64,000 nucleotides of DNA from Sinorhizobium medicae. Its GTDB lineage: Bacteria; Pseudomonadota; Alphaproteobacteria; Rhizobiales; Rhizobiaceae. Positions within the stretch are counted from its first letter, which is position 1. The number at the start of each line of letters is the position of its first letter. The notes beneath the pieces were generated by a model, which was given only the letters and a program-made list of their open reading frames with translations, ran no database searches and was not told where the DNA came from. Where the stretch lies: assembly GCF_007827695.1 (NCBI RefSeq), contig NZ_VITA01000003.1, positions 310,001 through 374,000 of the forward strand. Direction: 5' to 3'. Shown here piece after piece: positions 1 through 9,246 of this stretch. The position numbers were made by a program, and so were the translations under genes.

Positions 1-1890
1 CGCAACACGGATAAGCCCGGGCTTGGCGATGCATTTCCGGGGGTGCGGATCGTAAAGGGTTACGACAGGCTTCTCGCAGATCCGGAGGTCGATGCCATTT
101 ACGTGGCCACGCCACATCCGAGCCATGCGGAATGGGCGATCAAGGCGACACGCGCCGGAAAGCACGTGCTGGTCGAAAAACCGATGGCGCTTTCGGCTTA
201 TGATGCGAGATCGATCTTTCACGAGGCGCAGAAGGCCGGCGTTTTCGCCGGAGAAGCCTATATGTACAGGTTCCACCCGCAGACCGGTCGTCTGGTCGAC
301 CTGGTGCGGGAGGGGACAATCGGCGAGGTGCGGATCATCCGCTCGAGTTTCGGCTTCAACATGGGCGCTTATCGCCCGGAGCATCGCCTGTTTGCCAATG
401 ATCTCGCTGGCGGCGGCATTCTCGATGTCGGCGGCTATCCGGTCTCGATGGTGTGCATGCTCGCGGGCGCTGCCGGGAAGAAGCCATTCCTCGAGCCGGT
501 GAAAGTCTCTGGCGCTGCCCGTCTGGGACCGTCCGGCGTCGACGAATGGGCATCGGCTGTTCTCAAGTTTCCGAACGACATCGTCGCCGAGGTGTCCTGC
601 TCGATCTTGGCAGAGCAGGACAACGTGCTGCACATCATCGGTTCGGAAGGCCGCATCGAGGTGAAGGACTTCTGGTTTGCCTCCGGCAGGCGGGGCGGGG
701 TGGGCCGCATTGAAATCATCAGGGGTGATCGCCGGCAGGCAATCGAGATCGAGGAAAAGCGCCATCTCTACGCATTCGAGGTCGATGCGGTGGGCGAGGC
801 GATCCGCGCCGGCCGCACCGAGTTCGCCTTCCCCGGCATGAATGCGGAAGAAACGTTCGCCAATCTGCGGGTTCTCGACCGCTGGCGCGCATCGGTCGGC
901 CTCGAATACGAAATCGAGACGGCCGCCAGACGGACGGTCAATATCGCCGGCGAGAAGGTCGTCGCCGGGGACGGCGTGCCCAGACGGTACATTCCCGGGC
1001 TCGTCAAACGAGCCTCCACGGTCGCGCTCGGCTTCGAATTCTTCCCGAGTTTCGCAGCCGCCTCGCTGACACTCGATGCCTTCTACGAGGCCGGCGGGAA
1101 TCTGTTCGACACCGCATTCGTCTACGGTGCGGGCAAGACCGAAAAGATTTTCGGCGACTGGCACACCAGCCGAGAGGTCAGACGGGACGATATCGTCCTC
1201 ATAGGCAAGGGCGCCCATTCGCCGCTCTGCTATCCGGATGTGATTGCGAAACAATTGGATCAGTCGCTGGAGCGGCTGAAGACAGATTATGTCGACGTCT
1301 ACTTCATGCACCGCGACAATGCGGATGTTCCCGTCGGCGAATTCGTCGACGCGATGGATGACGAGGTCCGGCGCGGACGTATCCGCGGTATTTTCGGCGG
1401 ATCCAATTGGACGCGGGAGCGCATGGACGAGGCGATCGCCTATGCCGAGAGAAACGGCAAGACGTCGCCAGCCGCTCTTTCAAACAACTTCTCGCTGGCG
1501 CAGATGCTCGATCCGATCTGGCCCGGTTGCGTTGCGGCATCGGACGACAGCTGGAAAGACTGGATGACGACGCGCCAGATTCCGAACTTCGCCTGGTCGA
1601 GCCAGGGGAGACGCTTTTTCACGGAGCGGGCAGGGCGGGACAGGCATGAGGATGAGGAACTCGTCCGCGTCTGGTATTCCGATCTGAACTTCAGGCGCCG
1701 GGACCGCGCAATCGAACTCGCCAAAAAGCGCGGCTGCAGCCCGATCCACATCGCGCTCGCCTATGTCATCGCACAACCCTTCCCTGTCATACCGCTCATC
1801 GGACCGCGGACGGTGGCGGAACTGGAAGACAGCCTCTCGGCCATTCATATCGCTCTTAGTCAGGATGAGGTGCGTTGGCTGGACGGCTGA
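1..1890 (+). CDS. Gfo/Idh/MocA dehydrogenase fused to an aldo/keto reductase (5' end cut by window)
   Basis: The reading frame is open from base 1, so the gene starts outside the window; the GTG at 43 lies inside the Rossmann domain and is not a credible start. Residues 1 to about 315 (counted from base 1) are a Gfo/Idh/MocA NAD(P)-dependent oxidoreductase that has lost its first strand and GxGxxG loop at the edge; the family EKP motif (Lys60) is present. After a linker, about residues 330-629 form an aldo/keto reductase with the expected Asp and Tyr (FDTAFVYG), Lys (LIGKGAH) and His (YFMHRDN) catalytic residues. Both halves look intact, suggesting coupled NAD(P)-dependent oxidation and reduction of a sugar or cyclitol. 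Substrate unknown. Confidence 0.85.
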   Translation, partial: RNTDKPGLGDAFPGVRIVKGYDRLLADPEVDAIYVATPHPSHAEWAIKATRAGKHVLVEKPMALSAYDARSIFHEAQKAGVFAGEAYMYRFHPQTGRLVDLVREGTIGEVRIIRSSFGFNMGAYRPEHRLFANDLAGGGILDVGGYPVSMVCMLAGAAGKKPFLEPVKVSGAARLGPSGVDEWASAVLKFPNDIVAEVSCSILAEQDNVLHIIGSEGRIEVKDFWFASGRRGGVGRIEIIRGDRRQAIEIEEKRHLYAFEVDAVGEAIRAGRTEFAFPGMNAEETFANLRVLDRWRASVGLEYEIETAARRTVNIAGEKVVAGDGVPRRYIPGLVKRASTVALGFEFFPSFAAASLTLDAFYEAGGNLFDTAFVYGAGKTEKIFGDWHTSREVRRDDIVLIGKGAHSPLCYPDVIAKQLDQSLERLKTDYVDVYFMHRDNADVPVGEFVDAMDDEVRRGRIRGIFGGSNWTRERMDEAIAYAERNGKTSPAALSNNFSLAQMLDPIWPGCVAASDDSWKDWMTTRQIPNFAWSSQGRRFFTERAGRDRHEDEELVRVWYSDLNFRRRDRAIELAKKRGCSPIHIALAYVIAQPFPVIPLIGPRTVAELEDSLSAIHIALSQDEVRWLDG

Positions 1891-2074
1891 GCGCCTGGTC
1901 GCCGTGGGGAAGCAGGCCCATGCGACGCAAGCCATTTCACAAACGCGCCTGCACAGCCGCCGGCCGCTTCGGCGCGACATCAGCCGTTTCATACCGCCGG
2001 ACTCCGTGTCGCGAAACCAGCGGGCGGCAGAGGCGTTCTCCTCCCGTACACACCAACGATCAGGAGAAAGCCAA

Positions 2075-2383
2075 ATGGCGGACGACAGCACCACTACCAT
2101 CCGAGCCACCTTCAGAACCCGAGAAGCAGCCGATCTTGCGGTCGAACACCTGGTTCAACAGCACGGTATCTCAAGGCCCGACATCTTCATTCAGTCGGCG
2201 ACGGACCGCAACACGGCCGGCTCGGAGCCCTCCGGCGGCGACGCCTCTCATGAACAGGGCGCTCGTCGTGATGCACCGCTTGAAGGCGAGATCGAGGTCT
2301 CGGCGGATATCGCATCCGGCCGGATTGACGCCGTTCAGCGCAGTTTGGGCGATGCCGGCGCGATCCGTGTGTCTAGCCGCTAG
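2075..2383 (+). CDS. small conserved-looking hypothetical protein (102 aa)
   Basis: A 102-residue acidic protein starting at an ATG preceded by AGGAGAAAG at ideal spacing, which decides the start within a longer open frame. The N-terminal part (RATFRTREAADLAVEHL) and the C-terminal part (GEIEVSADIASGRIDAVQRSL then GAIRV) look like a beta-alpha-beta ferredoxin-like repeat around a Gly/Ser/Asp-rich loop at about residues 45-70. There is no signal peptide or membrane segment. Similar small stress-type proteins occur in rhizobia, but I cannot name a function. It appears monocistronic. Confidence 0.6.
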   Translation: MADDSTTTIRATFRTREAADLAVEHLVQQHGISRPDIFIQSATDRNTAGSEPSGGDASHEQGARRDAPLEGEIEVSADIASGRIDAVQRSLGDAGAIRVSSR

Positions 2384-2490
2384 GTCACCACGCGTACAGG
2401 TCGAGTCGACCTAGAACCATCGTGATCGCAGCAGTCTGCAGAGCCGCCAAAAAATGTCGGCTTCTGCGGCCGGGCATCCGTCGTCATTCC

Positions 2491-3606
2491 CTAAGGCAAA
2501 ATCGCCGCGATCGCGTCGGCCAGCCGCTCCACATTCTCCATCCGGCACGTCTCACCCATCAGCCCGATGCGCCAGATGCGGCCCGCGAGCGGCCCAAGTC
2601 CTCCACCGATCTCGATCCCGAATTCGTCAAGCAGGCGTCTGCGAGCGGGCGCATCTTCCACACCCTCCGGGACCCACACCGTGTTCAGCTGCGGCAGCCG
2701 GTGGGCTTTGTCGACGACGAAAGCGACGCCGAGCCCCTGCAAGCGATCGGCCAACTGCTCATGAGCGGCGCGGTGGCGCGCCCAAGACGTTTCCAGCCCT
2801 TCCTCGAGCAGGCGCGAGAGGCTTTCGTGCAGGCCATAAAGGGCATTTACCGGAGCCGTATGGTGATAAGATCGAGCACCCTCACCCTCCCAGTAGCCGA
2901 GCATCAGCCCAAGATCGAGGAACCAGCTCTGGATTGGCGACGTGCGCGCCATCACCGCTGCGACTGCGCGATCGGAAAAGGTAATAGGCGCGAGACCGGG
3001 CGGTGCCGACAGACATTTCTGCGTGGCGGCATAGACAGCATCGGCATGCCAATCGTCGACCAGTACCGGAATTCCGCCGAGACCGGTCACTGTATCCACG
3101 ACCGACAGCATCCCCGCCTCGCGCGCCAGAGCGCAGAGCGCGGCCGCATCCGATCGCACCCCGGTCGAGGTCTCCGCGTGCACGAAAGCGAGGAGTTTGG
3201 CCTGCGGCGCCTCCAGCATCGATGCACGGACGGCTTCGGGATCGACAGGCTTGCCCCATTCGGCGCAAACCAGCTGCACCGTCGCGCCGGCTCGTCGGGC
3301 GATCTCGGCCATGCGTCCGCCGAACACGCCGTTTTGGGCGATAATCGCGGTGTCCCCGGGCTCGAGCAGCGTCACCAGTGCCATCTCCATGGCAAGAGAA
3401 GCGGGGGCGGAAAGGGGAAAGGTTACGCGGTTGTTCGTTCGAAAAGCGGCGCGCAGTTGGCCCTTGATGAGGTCCATCAGCCTGACGAACCCGGGATCGA
3501 GATGGCCGATCGTCGGGCGTGCCTGGGCCGCGAGGACTTCCGGCGAGACATTGGACGGACCGGGACCCATCAGCAGACGGGGCGGCGGCGAAAAGGGATA
3601 GTTCAT
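2491..3606 (-). CDS. class V aminotransferase, alanine/serine/ureidoglycine-glyoxylate type
   Basis: A 371-residue PLP-dependent fold-type I aminotransferase. Seen: N-terminal MGPGPSNVSP typical of the alanine-glyoxylate transaminase group, Asp171 (VVDTVTG) for the PLP ring nitrogen, and the Schiff-base lysine Lys197 in AATQKCLSAPPG. Full length for the family. Members use glyoxylate as amino acceptor with alanine, serine or ureidoglycine (PucG) as donor; the sequence alone does not decide between them. The start has CAGGAGA nine bases upstream, after an A/T-rich likely promoter region at about 3680-3720. It stands alone. Confidence 0.8.
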   Translation of the reverse strand: MNYPFSPPPRLLMGPGPSNVSPEVLAAQARPTIGHLDPGFVRLMDLIKGQLRAAFRTNNRVTFPLSAPASLAMEMALVTLLEPGDTAIIAQNGVFGGRMAEIARRAGATVQLVCAEWGKPVDPEAVRASMLEAPQAKLLAFVHAETSTGVRSDAAALCALAREAGMLSVVDTVTGLGGIPVLVDDWHADAVYAATQKCLSAPPGLAPITFSDRAVAAVMARTSPIQSWFLDLGLMLGYWEGEGARSYHHTAPVNALYGLHESLSRLLEEGLETSWARHRAAHEQLADRLQGLGVAFVVDKAHRLPQLNTVWVPEGVEDAPARRRLLDEFGIEIGGGLGPLAGRIWRIGLMGETCRMENVERLADAIAAILP

Positions 3607-3845
3607 CCGGGCGATCTCCTGCCGGCCGGTTCCCCGGCCTCGTTGCTATCGGAGAAAGATGGCGGCAGGAGTGAGGATAAGTAAAGTTTAGTTTGCTTAG
3701 GATTGCGCTAAAAAAAAATTACTCAACGTCGGCAGGCGTCGCGTCGAAAACCAACGTCTTAAGAAGCGTGGCGGTCGCAGTGACATGAGGCGGAGCCTGC
3801 GCTTCGCGTCTGGGTTATTCGTCAGGCAATAGAAGGAGACCTTGA
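3607..3845. other. intergenic region between class V aminotransferase and DUF3606 remnant
   Basis: Holds the likely promoter of the minus-strand aminotransferase (an A/T-rich run at about 3690-3725) and the ribosome binding site of the DUF3606 remnant at its right edge. I see no complete small gene or RNA here. Confidence 0.4.
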
Positions 3846-4079
3846 ATGGCAGACGGCAAGACGAAGACCGCAGCAGATCGCCGGCTGATCTCGGGCACGC
3901 AACGGTACGAGGTTAATTTGCGCGGAAAGGCAGGGCGGATCAACGGTCGACGCGGCTCTACGGCTTCAATCGTTCAGGCCGTCCACGGCCGAGAGCGCCG
4001 TCGGCGCGGGCCTGCAGATAAGCGTAGATGTCGTCGATGTAGGGAGCGAAATTGGGATCGCCAGCGAACCCTTTCATGA
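3846..4079 (+). pseudogene. probable truncated DUF3606-type small protein gene
   Basis: An ATG with a strong AAGGAGA ribosome site opens a frame whose first 24 residues (MADGKTKTAADRR, then a YEVN block) match the beginning of the small DUF3606 proteins common in rhizobia. The usual continuation (a Y/F-x-x-K-x-G helix-turn-helix-like segment) is missing. Instead the frame runs into Arg-rich residues antisense to the cytochrome gene that ends at 3958. I read this as a remnant whose 3' part has been deleted, with an accidental extension. A short functional leader peptide cannot be excluded. Confidence 0.4.
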
Positions 4080-4371
4080 CAGAGTTCCCGCCGCTGCTCT
4101 GGCCCCTGAGAACGACACGCCTGAATGTGTCGATGTTGATCGGTCGGGCGACGAGCGAGGACGCGAAGGCCGAGCCGACTCCATCGGGGCCGTGGCAATG
4201 ATTGCAGCCGGCATGATAGCGCCGGTAACCATTATAGGTCCGAGCATCGGCCTTGCCGTCGGCGACCCTGTAGAACTTGTGGGCGGATCCAAACTCCTGC
4301 GAACTCTCGGAGCCGGCAGCGGAGCCATAAGCGATTACGGCGAATAGAATGAAGTGCTGCAATGCGCGCAT
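3958..4371 (-). CDS. periplasmic c-type cytochrome
   Basis: A 137-residue exported monoheme cytochrome c when started at the ATG at 4371; an in-frame start 11 codons upstream also exists, but the signal peptide (MRALQHFILFAVIAYGSAAGS) begins at this Met. Seen: heme attachment motif CNHCH, GPDGVGSAFA behind it, and a likely Met axial ligand in NSVMKGF. The layout resembles small cytochromes that take electrons from quinoprotein or other periplasmic dehydrogenases, but no such dehydrogenase is in the window. It follows the exported protein at 4444-4812 on the same strand and is probably cotranscribed. Confidence 0.75.
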   Translation of the reverse strand: MRALQHFILFAVIAYGSAAGSESSQEFGSAHKFYRVADGKADARTYNGYRRYHAGCNHCHGPDGVGSAFASSLVARPINIDTFRRVVLRGQSSGGNSVMKGFAGDPNFAPYIDDIYAYLQARADGALGRGRPERLKP

Positions 4372-4443
4372 CTCGCTGCCTCGAAGCGCTGGCGCAGCCG
4401 ACATATCTGCACCGCTGGAGGATTCCCGGTGTCGAAGGGATCG

Positions 4444-4812
4444 TTACTCCTCGGCTATGGCGCTGGTCGCAACGGCGTCGATCAAAGGAACGAAGGGCTC
4501 TTGAACGAGAAGAACCGTGCCATTGCGTATGATCTCGAAGTCGACGGACGGCTCGCCCGCGGCTTGAGGCACTGAGATGGTCAGCCGCTCCCCCGCGACG
4601 AGCGTGGACACGAAGCGAATCGGCTGCGCTTCTGCTCCAGATGCCAATGTCGCAACCACCCTGTAGCCATCCTTCTCGACCGAGTAATATATGGTGCCAT
4701 TGAAGTGACCAAGGTGAATGCTGTGACCGTTGCCCGGCGCCAGTTCTGACGCCGAAGCACCACCTGACATGGCGAGCAAGGTCGTTGCAAATACGGTAGA
4801 ACGTCTAGTCAT
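4444..4812 (-). CDS. exported protein of unknown function (122 aa)
   Basis: A 122-residue protein with a clear Sec signal peptide (MTRRSTVFATTLLAMSGGASAS) and a mature part rich in beta-strand-like segments (GTIYYSVEKDGYRVVATL, RLTISVPQ, VDFEIIRNG). There are no cysteines or cofactor motifs. It has a GGAG-type ribosome site and lies 72 bases upstream of the cytochrome c gene on the same strand, so a joint periplasmic role is plausible. I do not recognise the family. Confidence 0.65.
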   Translation of the reverse strand: MTRRSTVFATTLLAMSGGASASELAPGNGHSIHLGHFNGTIYYSVEKDGYRVVATLASGAEAQPIRFVSTLVAGERLTISVPQAAGEPSVDFEIIRNGTVLLVQEPFVPLIDAVATSAIAEE

Positions 4813-4963
4813 CGCTATCCCTCCTCAGCAAGCCATCGACTGCCTGAGCAGTCATGTTTGCGAGCTCAGGATATGGGCGAAGTTATTCCGGCGCATCGGT
4901 GCCGCCGCCCAGTTTTCCGGGGCTGTACCCCTAAACTTCGGCGACTGGCTTAACTTTCGGTAG

Positions 4964-7621
4964 CTATGTGCTATCGGTCGCCAGGAGCCATGGCTCGCCG
5001 CGTAAGCGCAGGAGGACCTCCATACGGCTGGCGGCGCTGAATTTGCTGAGCACGGCGGAAACCTGATGTTCGATTGTGCGCGGAGAGCGCGACAATAGCT
5101 GGGCGGCTTCCTTGTTGCTCATGCCCGCCGCGATCAGGGCGAGCACCTGTTGTTCGTGTCGCGTCAAACCGAGAGGGTGACGTCGGGCGGCCCCATACGG
5201 CCCCCTCCGGGCTTTCGGCAACTGACCCGCAACTCCCAAGCGCTGCGCCTGCGTTCGGGCCAGCGCCGCAGCGGGACGCGCCTCCAACGACTCGAATATT
5301 GTGACTGCACGAGCTAGTGCCGGCCCGGCATCGACTCCGCGAACCTGCATCAGGGCAAGCGCCGCGTCATAGGGAAGGCCGAGCCGATCCCATTCCTTTG
5401 CCGCCGCCAACGGATGGCCGTGAAGTTCAGCGGCATGCGGTAGAGGTATCTGCGCGTTCGGGATCGGCAACGGCATGGCCATTCCGCATCGCCGCCACCA
5501 GACCGCCAGTTCCCCGAAGTCCCAAGCTCGGAAACAATTGAGATCGATTGCAGCAAGAGCGGTTAACTGTTCCTGGCAAGCACCATAATCCTCGTGAAGC
5601 CAGGCCGCTTCGGTCAAAGCGCTTCGAACTGGCACGATACGTTGGAGTTCGCCTGTCGCCAATCCCTCTTGGAGGGCGTTATGAAGAAGCGCCATACCGC
5701 CGGGCTCACCCAGTCGCATGTGCACTCTTCCGAGTACCGTTAGCGCCGGCAGGTGCATGACCATAGGCAGGCGCTCCAGGTTCATGACACCTTGCGCGAT
5801 GGTCTCAGCTTCGCGAAAGCGGCCCTGCTCCATCCGAAGTTCAGCCTGCCGGCCAAGCAGGTAATGCGCCGCCGTGTCGAGATCGTGCCTGGTGGCGAAG
5901 GCGATACCTTCCGCCAGCAGGCGCTCAGCCAGCCCGAACTCCTTGGACACTACCGCGCACTCCGCGAAGTTGGTATACGCTCGGACCGCATGGTCGTGGA
6001 AACCATGCGCGAGCGCCAACGCTAGGGTTTCTTCCAGCCGCTCGCGGCCCCCTGGGCGGCCGGCAAAAAGGAGCGCGGTGCCGACATTGTTCAAAGCGTG
6101 AATGCGCGTTTCGATCTCTCCGAGTTGGTCGGCCAGTGCGAGTGCACGCAAGCCCCATTCGATCGCTTCGTCGAAGCGATAGTGAAGCATACGAAGTTGG
6201 GAGCGTGTGCTGTAGGCCATTGCCAGTTCCGGCCCGGGCGGCAGTTTTTCCATTTCACACACCGCCTGGGCTGCGCAGTCCTCTGCCGCCTCGCCCTCGC
6301 CGCGGCGCCAGTGCAGCCGCGAAAGCCTGCACAGATTAGGGCCGATCTTTTCGGTGCGTCCGAGTTCTCGCCAAATCGCGATAACGCGATGGTGCGCCTC
6401 GATCACCGGTTCGTAGACGAGTAGTGCCAGTCCTGCCTCATAGGCCCAATCTTCATAAAGCTGTGCGGCCTGTTCCGGTGCGGCTTGCGCAACGTATCTG
6501 AGGGCCGTGGCTAGATGTGAGGCCGCCTCCCGGTGAGCGCCCAGGCGCGCCGCATGTGCTGCGGCTTGCGGCGCGAGTTCGAGAACGCGTTCGCCATCGC
6601 CGGCCCCAGCGGCGTGGTGTACTCGGCGCGCAAGCAGTGCAGGCGCTTGTGTGGTTACGTGTTGCGACATCGCCGCCTCGACTTTTGAATGCAGCGACTT
6701 CTGAAGGCTTGGAGGCAATCGATCGACCGTCGCCTGTCGCGCAAGTTCATGTCGAAACATAACGGCGCCCTGATCGTCTCGCCGCAATAATCCGCGCGTC
6801 AGGCATTGGTCCAGAAGTATGTCGGCCTCGACTCCAAGCAGAGCCCGAACCAGCCACGGTTCTACGCCGCCCGGAACAATGCTGATCACCTCAAGCGCTT
6901 TCCGTTCGCCTGCTGTCAGCCGAGACAGGCGCGCCCAGACCGCATCGCGTACGGAGTGAGGTATGCGCCCTGGCCCGGTCTTGCTTGCCAGAAGTTCGGT
7001 GACGAAGAAGGGATTGCCCGCGGTGACTTGATAGAGATCGTCGGCGCAACGTCCCGCCTGCTCAGTCAATGCGGCCACTGCTTCGGGAGAGAGCGGCTGA
7101 AGCGTTAGGCGGCTAACCGACGCGGACGGAAGGTCGCCCAACACACGCGTGAGGGGATGATCGGCGCCGATTTCATCGCTTCGAAAACTGAGTACCAGCA
7201 CTGTCGGAAGCAAGGAGATGCGGCGACCGAGGTATTTTATAAGGTCGAGCGTCGCATTGTCAGCCCATTGCACATCCTCGAAGATGAGTATGACTGGATC
7301 ACTCGCGTGCTGGAGCGCATTCAACACTGCCGGAAAGAGTCGCTCCGGCGAAGCCGCCTGATTGAGTAGTGCTGCCACACGCGCATCAAGCAGTTGCCCC
7401 ATATCTTGCAAAGGTCCGAGGGGACACGGCGTGATAAGCGCCTCGCACCAACCCCATAATACTCGGCAGCCGTGGTCCGAATGCTCCGCGAACTCGCGAA
7501 GAAGGGTGGTCTTGCCGATCCCGGCTTCGCCTTCCACCACCACTGTGCTGCCGTGACCGAGCGCAGCACTCCGCGCTGAGGCCAGCAAAGCCTTGAGTGG
7601 ACCCTCTCGATCGAGCAGCAT
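4964..7621 (-). CDS. large ATPase-coupled LuxR-family (LAL/MalT-like) transcriptional regulator
   Basis: An 885-residue regulator. The ATG at 7621 is preferred over an upstream TTG at 7648 because AAGGGGG sits six bases before it. Residues 1 to about 300 are an AAA/STAND-type ATPase: Walker A GEAGIGKT (31-38) and Walker B in VILIFEDVQWAD. The middle about 450 residues are TPR-like helical repeats. The C-terminal about 65 residues are a LuxR helix-turn-helix (LTRHEQQVLALIAAG to RTIEHQVSAVLSKF). LAL proteins bind a small inducer and ATP before activating transcription. The exported protein and cytochrome genes immediately downstream are plausible targets; this is inference from position. Confidence 0.85.
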   Translation of the reverse strand: MLLDREGPLKALLASARSAALGHGSTVVVEGEAGIGKTTLLREFAEHSDHGCRVLWGWCEALITPCPLGPLQDMGQLLDARVAALLNQAASPERLFPAVLNALQHASDPVILIFEDVQWADNATLDLIKYLGRRISLLPTVLVLSFRSDEIGADHPLTRVLGDLPSASVSRLTLQPLSPEAVAALTEQAGRCADDLYQVTAGNPFFVTELLASKTGPGRIPHSVRDAVWARLSRLTAGERKALEVISIVPGGVEPWLVRALLGVEADILLDQCLTRGLLRRDDQGAVMFRHELARQATVDRLPPSLQKSLHSKVEAAMSQHVTTQAPALLARRVHHAAGAGDGERVLELAPQAAAHAARLGAHREAASHLATALRYVAQAAPEQAAQLYEDWAYEAGLALLVYEPVIEAHHRVIAIWRELGRTEKIGPNLCRLSRLHWRRGEGEAAEDCAAQAVCEMEKLPPGPELAMAYSTRSQLRMLHYRFDEAIEWGLRALALADQLGEIETRIHALNNVGTALLFAGRPGGRERLEETLALALAHGFHDHAVRAYTNFAECAVVSKEFGLAERLLAEGIAFATRHDLDTAAHYLLGRQAELRMEQGRFREAETIAQGVMNLERLPMVMHLPALTVLGRVHMRLGEPGGMALLHNALQEGLATGELQRIVPVRSALTEAAWLHEDYGACQEQLTALAAIDLNCFRAWDFGELAVWWRRCGMAMPLPIPNAQIPLPHAAELHGHPLAAAKEWDRLGLPYDAALALMQVRGVDAGPALARAVTIFESLEARPAAALARTQAQRLGVAGQLPKARRGPYGAARRHPLGLTRHEQQVLALIAAGMSNKEAAQLLSRSPRTIEHQVSAVLSKFSAASRMEVLLRLRGEPWLLATDST

Positions 7622-8274
7622 GGCGCACCCCCTTGGGGAGTATAACAAATGAGGTCAGTTTTGCACGATTGTATTTCCTAAGTTAACTGCCGAGGATCCT
7701 CAATAATTCGTTGATTTTACTTTTTTATCGCCGCCTCTATTCTGGACGAAATCTACGGTTGTCACCACGCCGCTCCGCCAAGGCCTGATCTGGACACCGT
7801 CGCGGGGTGTTCGACGAGCGCTCGCTCCGGCAAGAACCGAAAACTCTCGCTGATGGCAATCGTTAAGGATAGCAGGCCGCTGTCGGATGCTCGAAGCGAA
7901 TTCACCGGTCCGGGACCGTGGGTCCGAAGAACAGGTCTCAGAAATGCCGGAGGGTGAAGATCGCGGCCAATGCTAGCACCGGCTCAACACTTGTCATCCG
8001 CGGCATTGAAGGTCCTCGGGAGCTCCATGGGAGTGCTTTGCCTGGCCCGTCATCATCAAAATCACGAAGTATTCGCACGATGAAATTCAGCTGTGCCAAA
8101 TTCTATGGATGATTGCGGCTCCAAAGGAATCCTCGTCGCCGCAAGCCAGACGAACGCGGAAACTCCGCGCGTCGAGCCCCGCCCGTACCCGCGCCGTAAT
8201 CAACCGATCGCGCCACTGAATCTGATACTCGCGGGGATGTTTGGTAACGGAATGGAGTGAGGCAGCATTCATCC
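7622..8274. other. 650-base intergenic region, mostly without recognisable genes
   Basis: Contains the promoter region of the LAL regulator (A/T-rich at about 7665-7740). At its right end is a possible 61-codon ORF (8087-8272, minus), listed separately. Otherwise I see no supported gene, hairpin terminator or RNA. Confidence 0.4.
8087..8272 (-). CDS. possible small protein (61 aa) directly after the SMP-30 gene
   Basis: A 61-codon frame starting two bases after the SMP-30 stop codon, on the same strand, with its ATG overlapping a GTAGGG sequence, an arrangement that would permit translational coupling. The residues (starting MNAASLHSVTKHP, ending AAIIHRIWHS) suggest no family, fold or membrane segment. 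No good ribosome site exists at ideal spacing. It may be a chance frame. Confidence 0.25.
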   Translation of the reverse strand: MNAASLHSVTKHPREYQIQWRDRLITARVRAGLDARSFRVRLACGDEDSFGAAIIHRIWHS

Positions 8275-9186
8275 CTACGGCACCTGTGCACCGGTGACGG
8301 TCACATAGATCGAATAGAGCGATGTCGTCGCGGTGATGAAGAGGCGGTTGCGGCGCGGGCCGCCGAAGGTGAGGTTTGCAACCGTCTGCGGCACGAGGAT
8401 CTTGCCGAGGAGCTTGCCGTCCGGCGCAAAGCAGTGAACGCCGTCGCCGGCGCTTGACCAGAGATTCCCGGCTGTGTCGATCCGGATCCCGTCCGGTATG
8501 CCGTTGTCGATCGTCGCGAAGACACGGCTGTTTGAAAGCGTGCCGCCGATGAAATCGAAGGCCCGGATATGCCGCGGCAGGCGATCGTCATGGCTTGCGC
8601 CGGAATCCGCCACATAGAGAATCGTCTCGTCGGGGGAGAAGGCGAGGCCGTTCGGCTGGTTGAAATCAGTGACCACGGCGTCGAGCTCGCCGGTTTGCGG
8701 ATCGAGGCGATAGACGTTGCGCGTAGCTTGCTCCGGCTCAGACCGATACCCTTCATAGTCCGAAACTATGCCGTAGGTCGGATCGGTGAACCAGATCGTG
8801 CCATCGGAGCGGACCACGACATCGTTGGGTGAGTTGAGCCTTTTTCCATTGTAGGCCTGCGCAAGCACCGTAATCGAACCGTCGATCTCGGTGCGGCTCA
8901 CCCGCCGTGTCCCGTGCTCGCAGGAAACCAGGCGCCCCTGCCGGTCGCGCGTGTGACCGTTGGCGAAATTCGAAGGCTGGCGGAAGACGGAAACGCCGCC
9001 CTCCGGGCTCCAGCGCAGCATCCTCTCATTTGGAATGTCGCTCCATACGAGCTGATTGGCATCACTGAACCAGACCGGTCCTTCCGCCCACCGGCAGCCG
9101 GTATGGAGCTCTTCGAGGCGGGCATTTCCGACGATCATGTGGCGAAAGCGCGGGTCGTGAATTTCATAGGTGGTGTTCTGGGCCAT
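8275..9186 (-). CDS. SMP-30/gluconolactonase/LRE-family sugar lactonase
   Basis: A 303-residue six-bladed beta-propeller lactonase. Seen: metal-binding Glu in WAEGPVW near residue 35, Asn/Asp in SPNDVVV and Asp in IPDGIRID, the residues that hold the divalent metal in this family; GGPRRNRLFIT at the C-terminal end is typical. No signal peptide, so cytoplasmic. It is the last main gene of the sugar ABC importer operon, 60 bases after the permease, which suggests the imported sugar is oxidised to a lactone that this enzyme opens. The matching dehydrogenase is not in this operon; the truncated fusion gene at the left edge is a distant candidate. Confidence 0.85.
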   Translation of the reverse strand: MAQNTTYEIHDPRFRHMIVGNARLEELHTGCRWAEGPVWFSDANQLVWSDIPNERMLRWSPEGGVSVFRQPSNFANGHTRDRQGRLVSCEHGTRRVSRTEIDGSITVLAQAYNGKRLNSPNDVVVRSDGTIWFTDPTYGIVSDYEGYRSEPEQATRNVYRLDPQTGELDAVVTDFNQPNGLAFSPDETILYVADSGASHDDRLPRHIRAFDFIGGTLSNSRVFATIDNGIPDGIRIDTAGNLWSSAGDGVHCFAPDGKLLGKILVPQTVANLTFGGPRRNRLFITATTSLYSIYVTVTGAQVP

Positions 9187-9246
9187 TCGGATTGCCTTAT
9201 AAAAGTTAACAGTTGTCGGCGGGGAACCGCAGCTTCTTCTTTCGGT

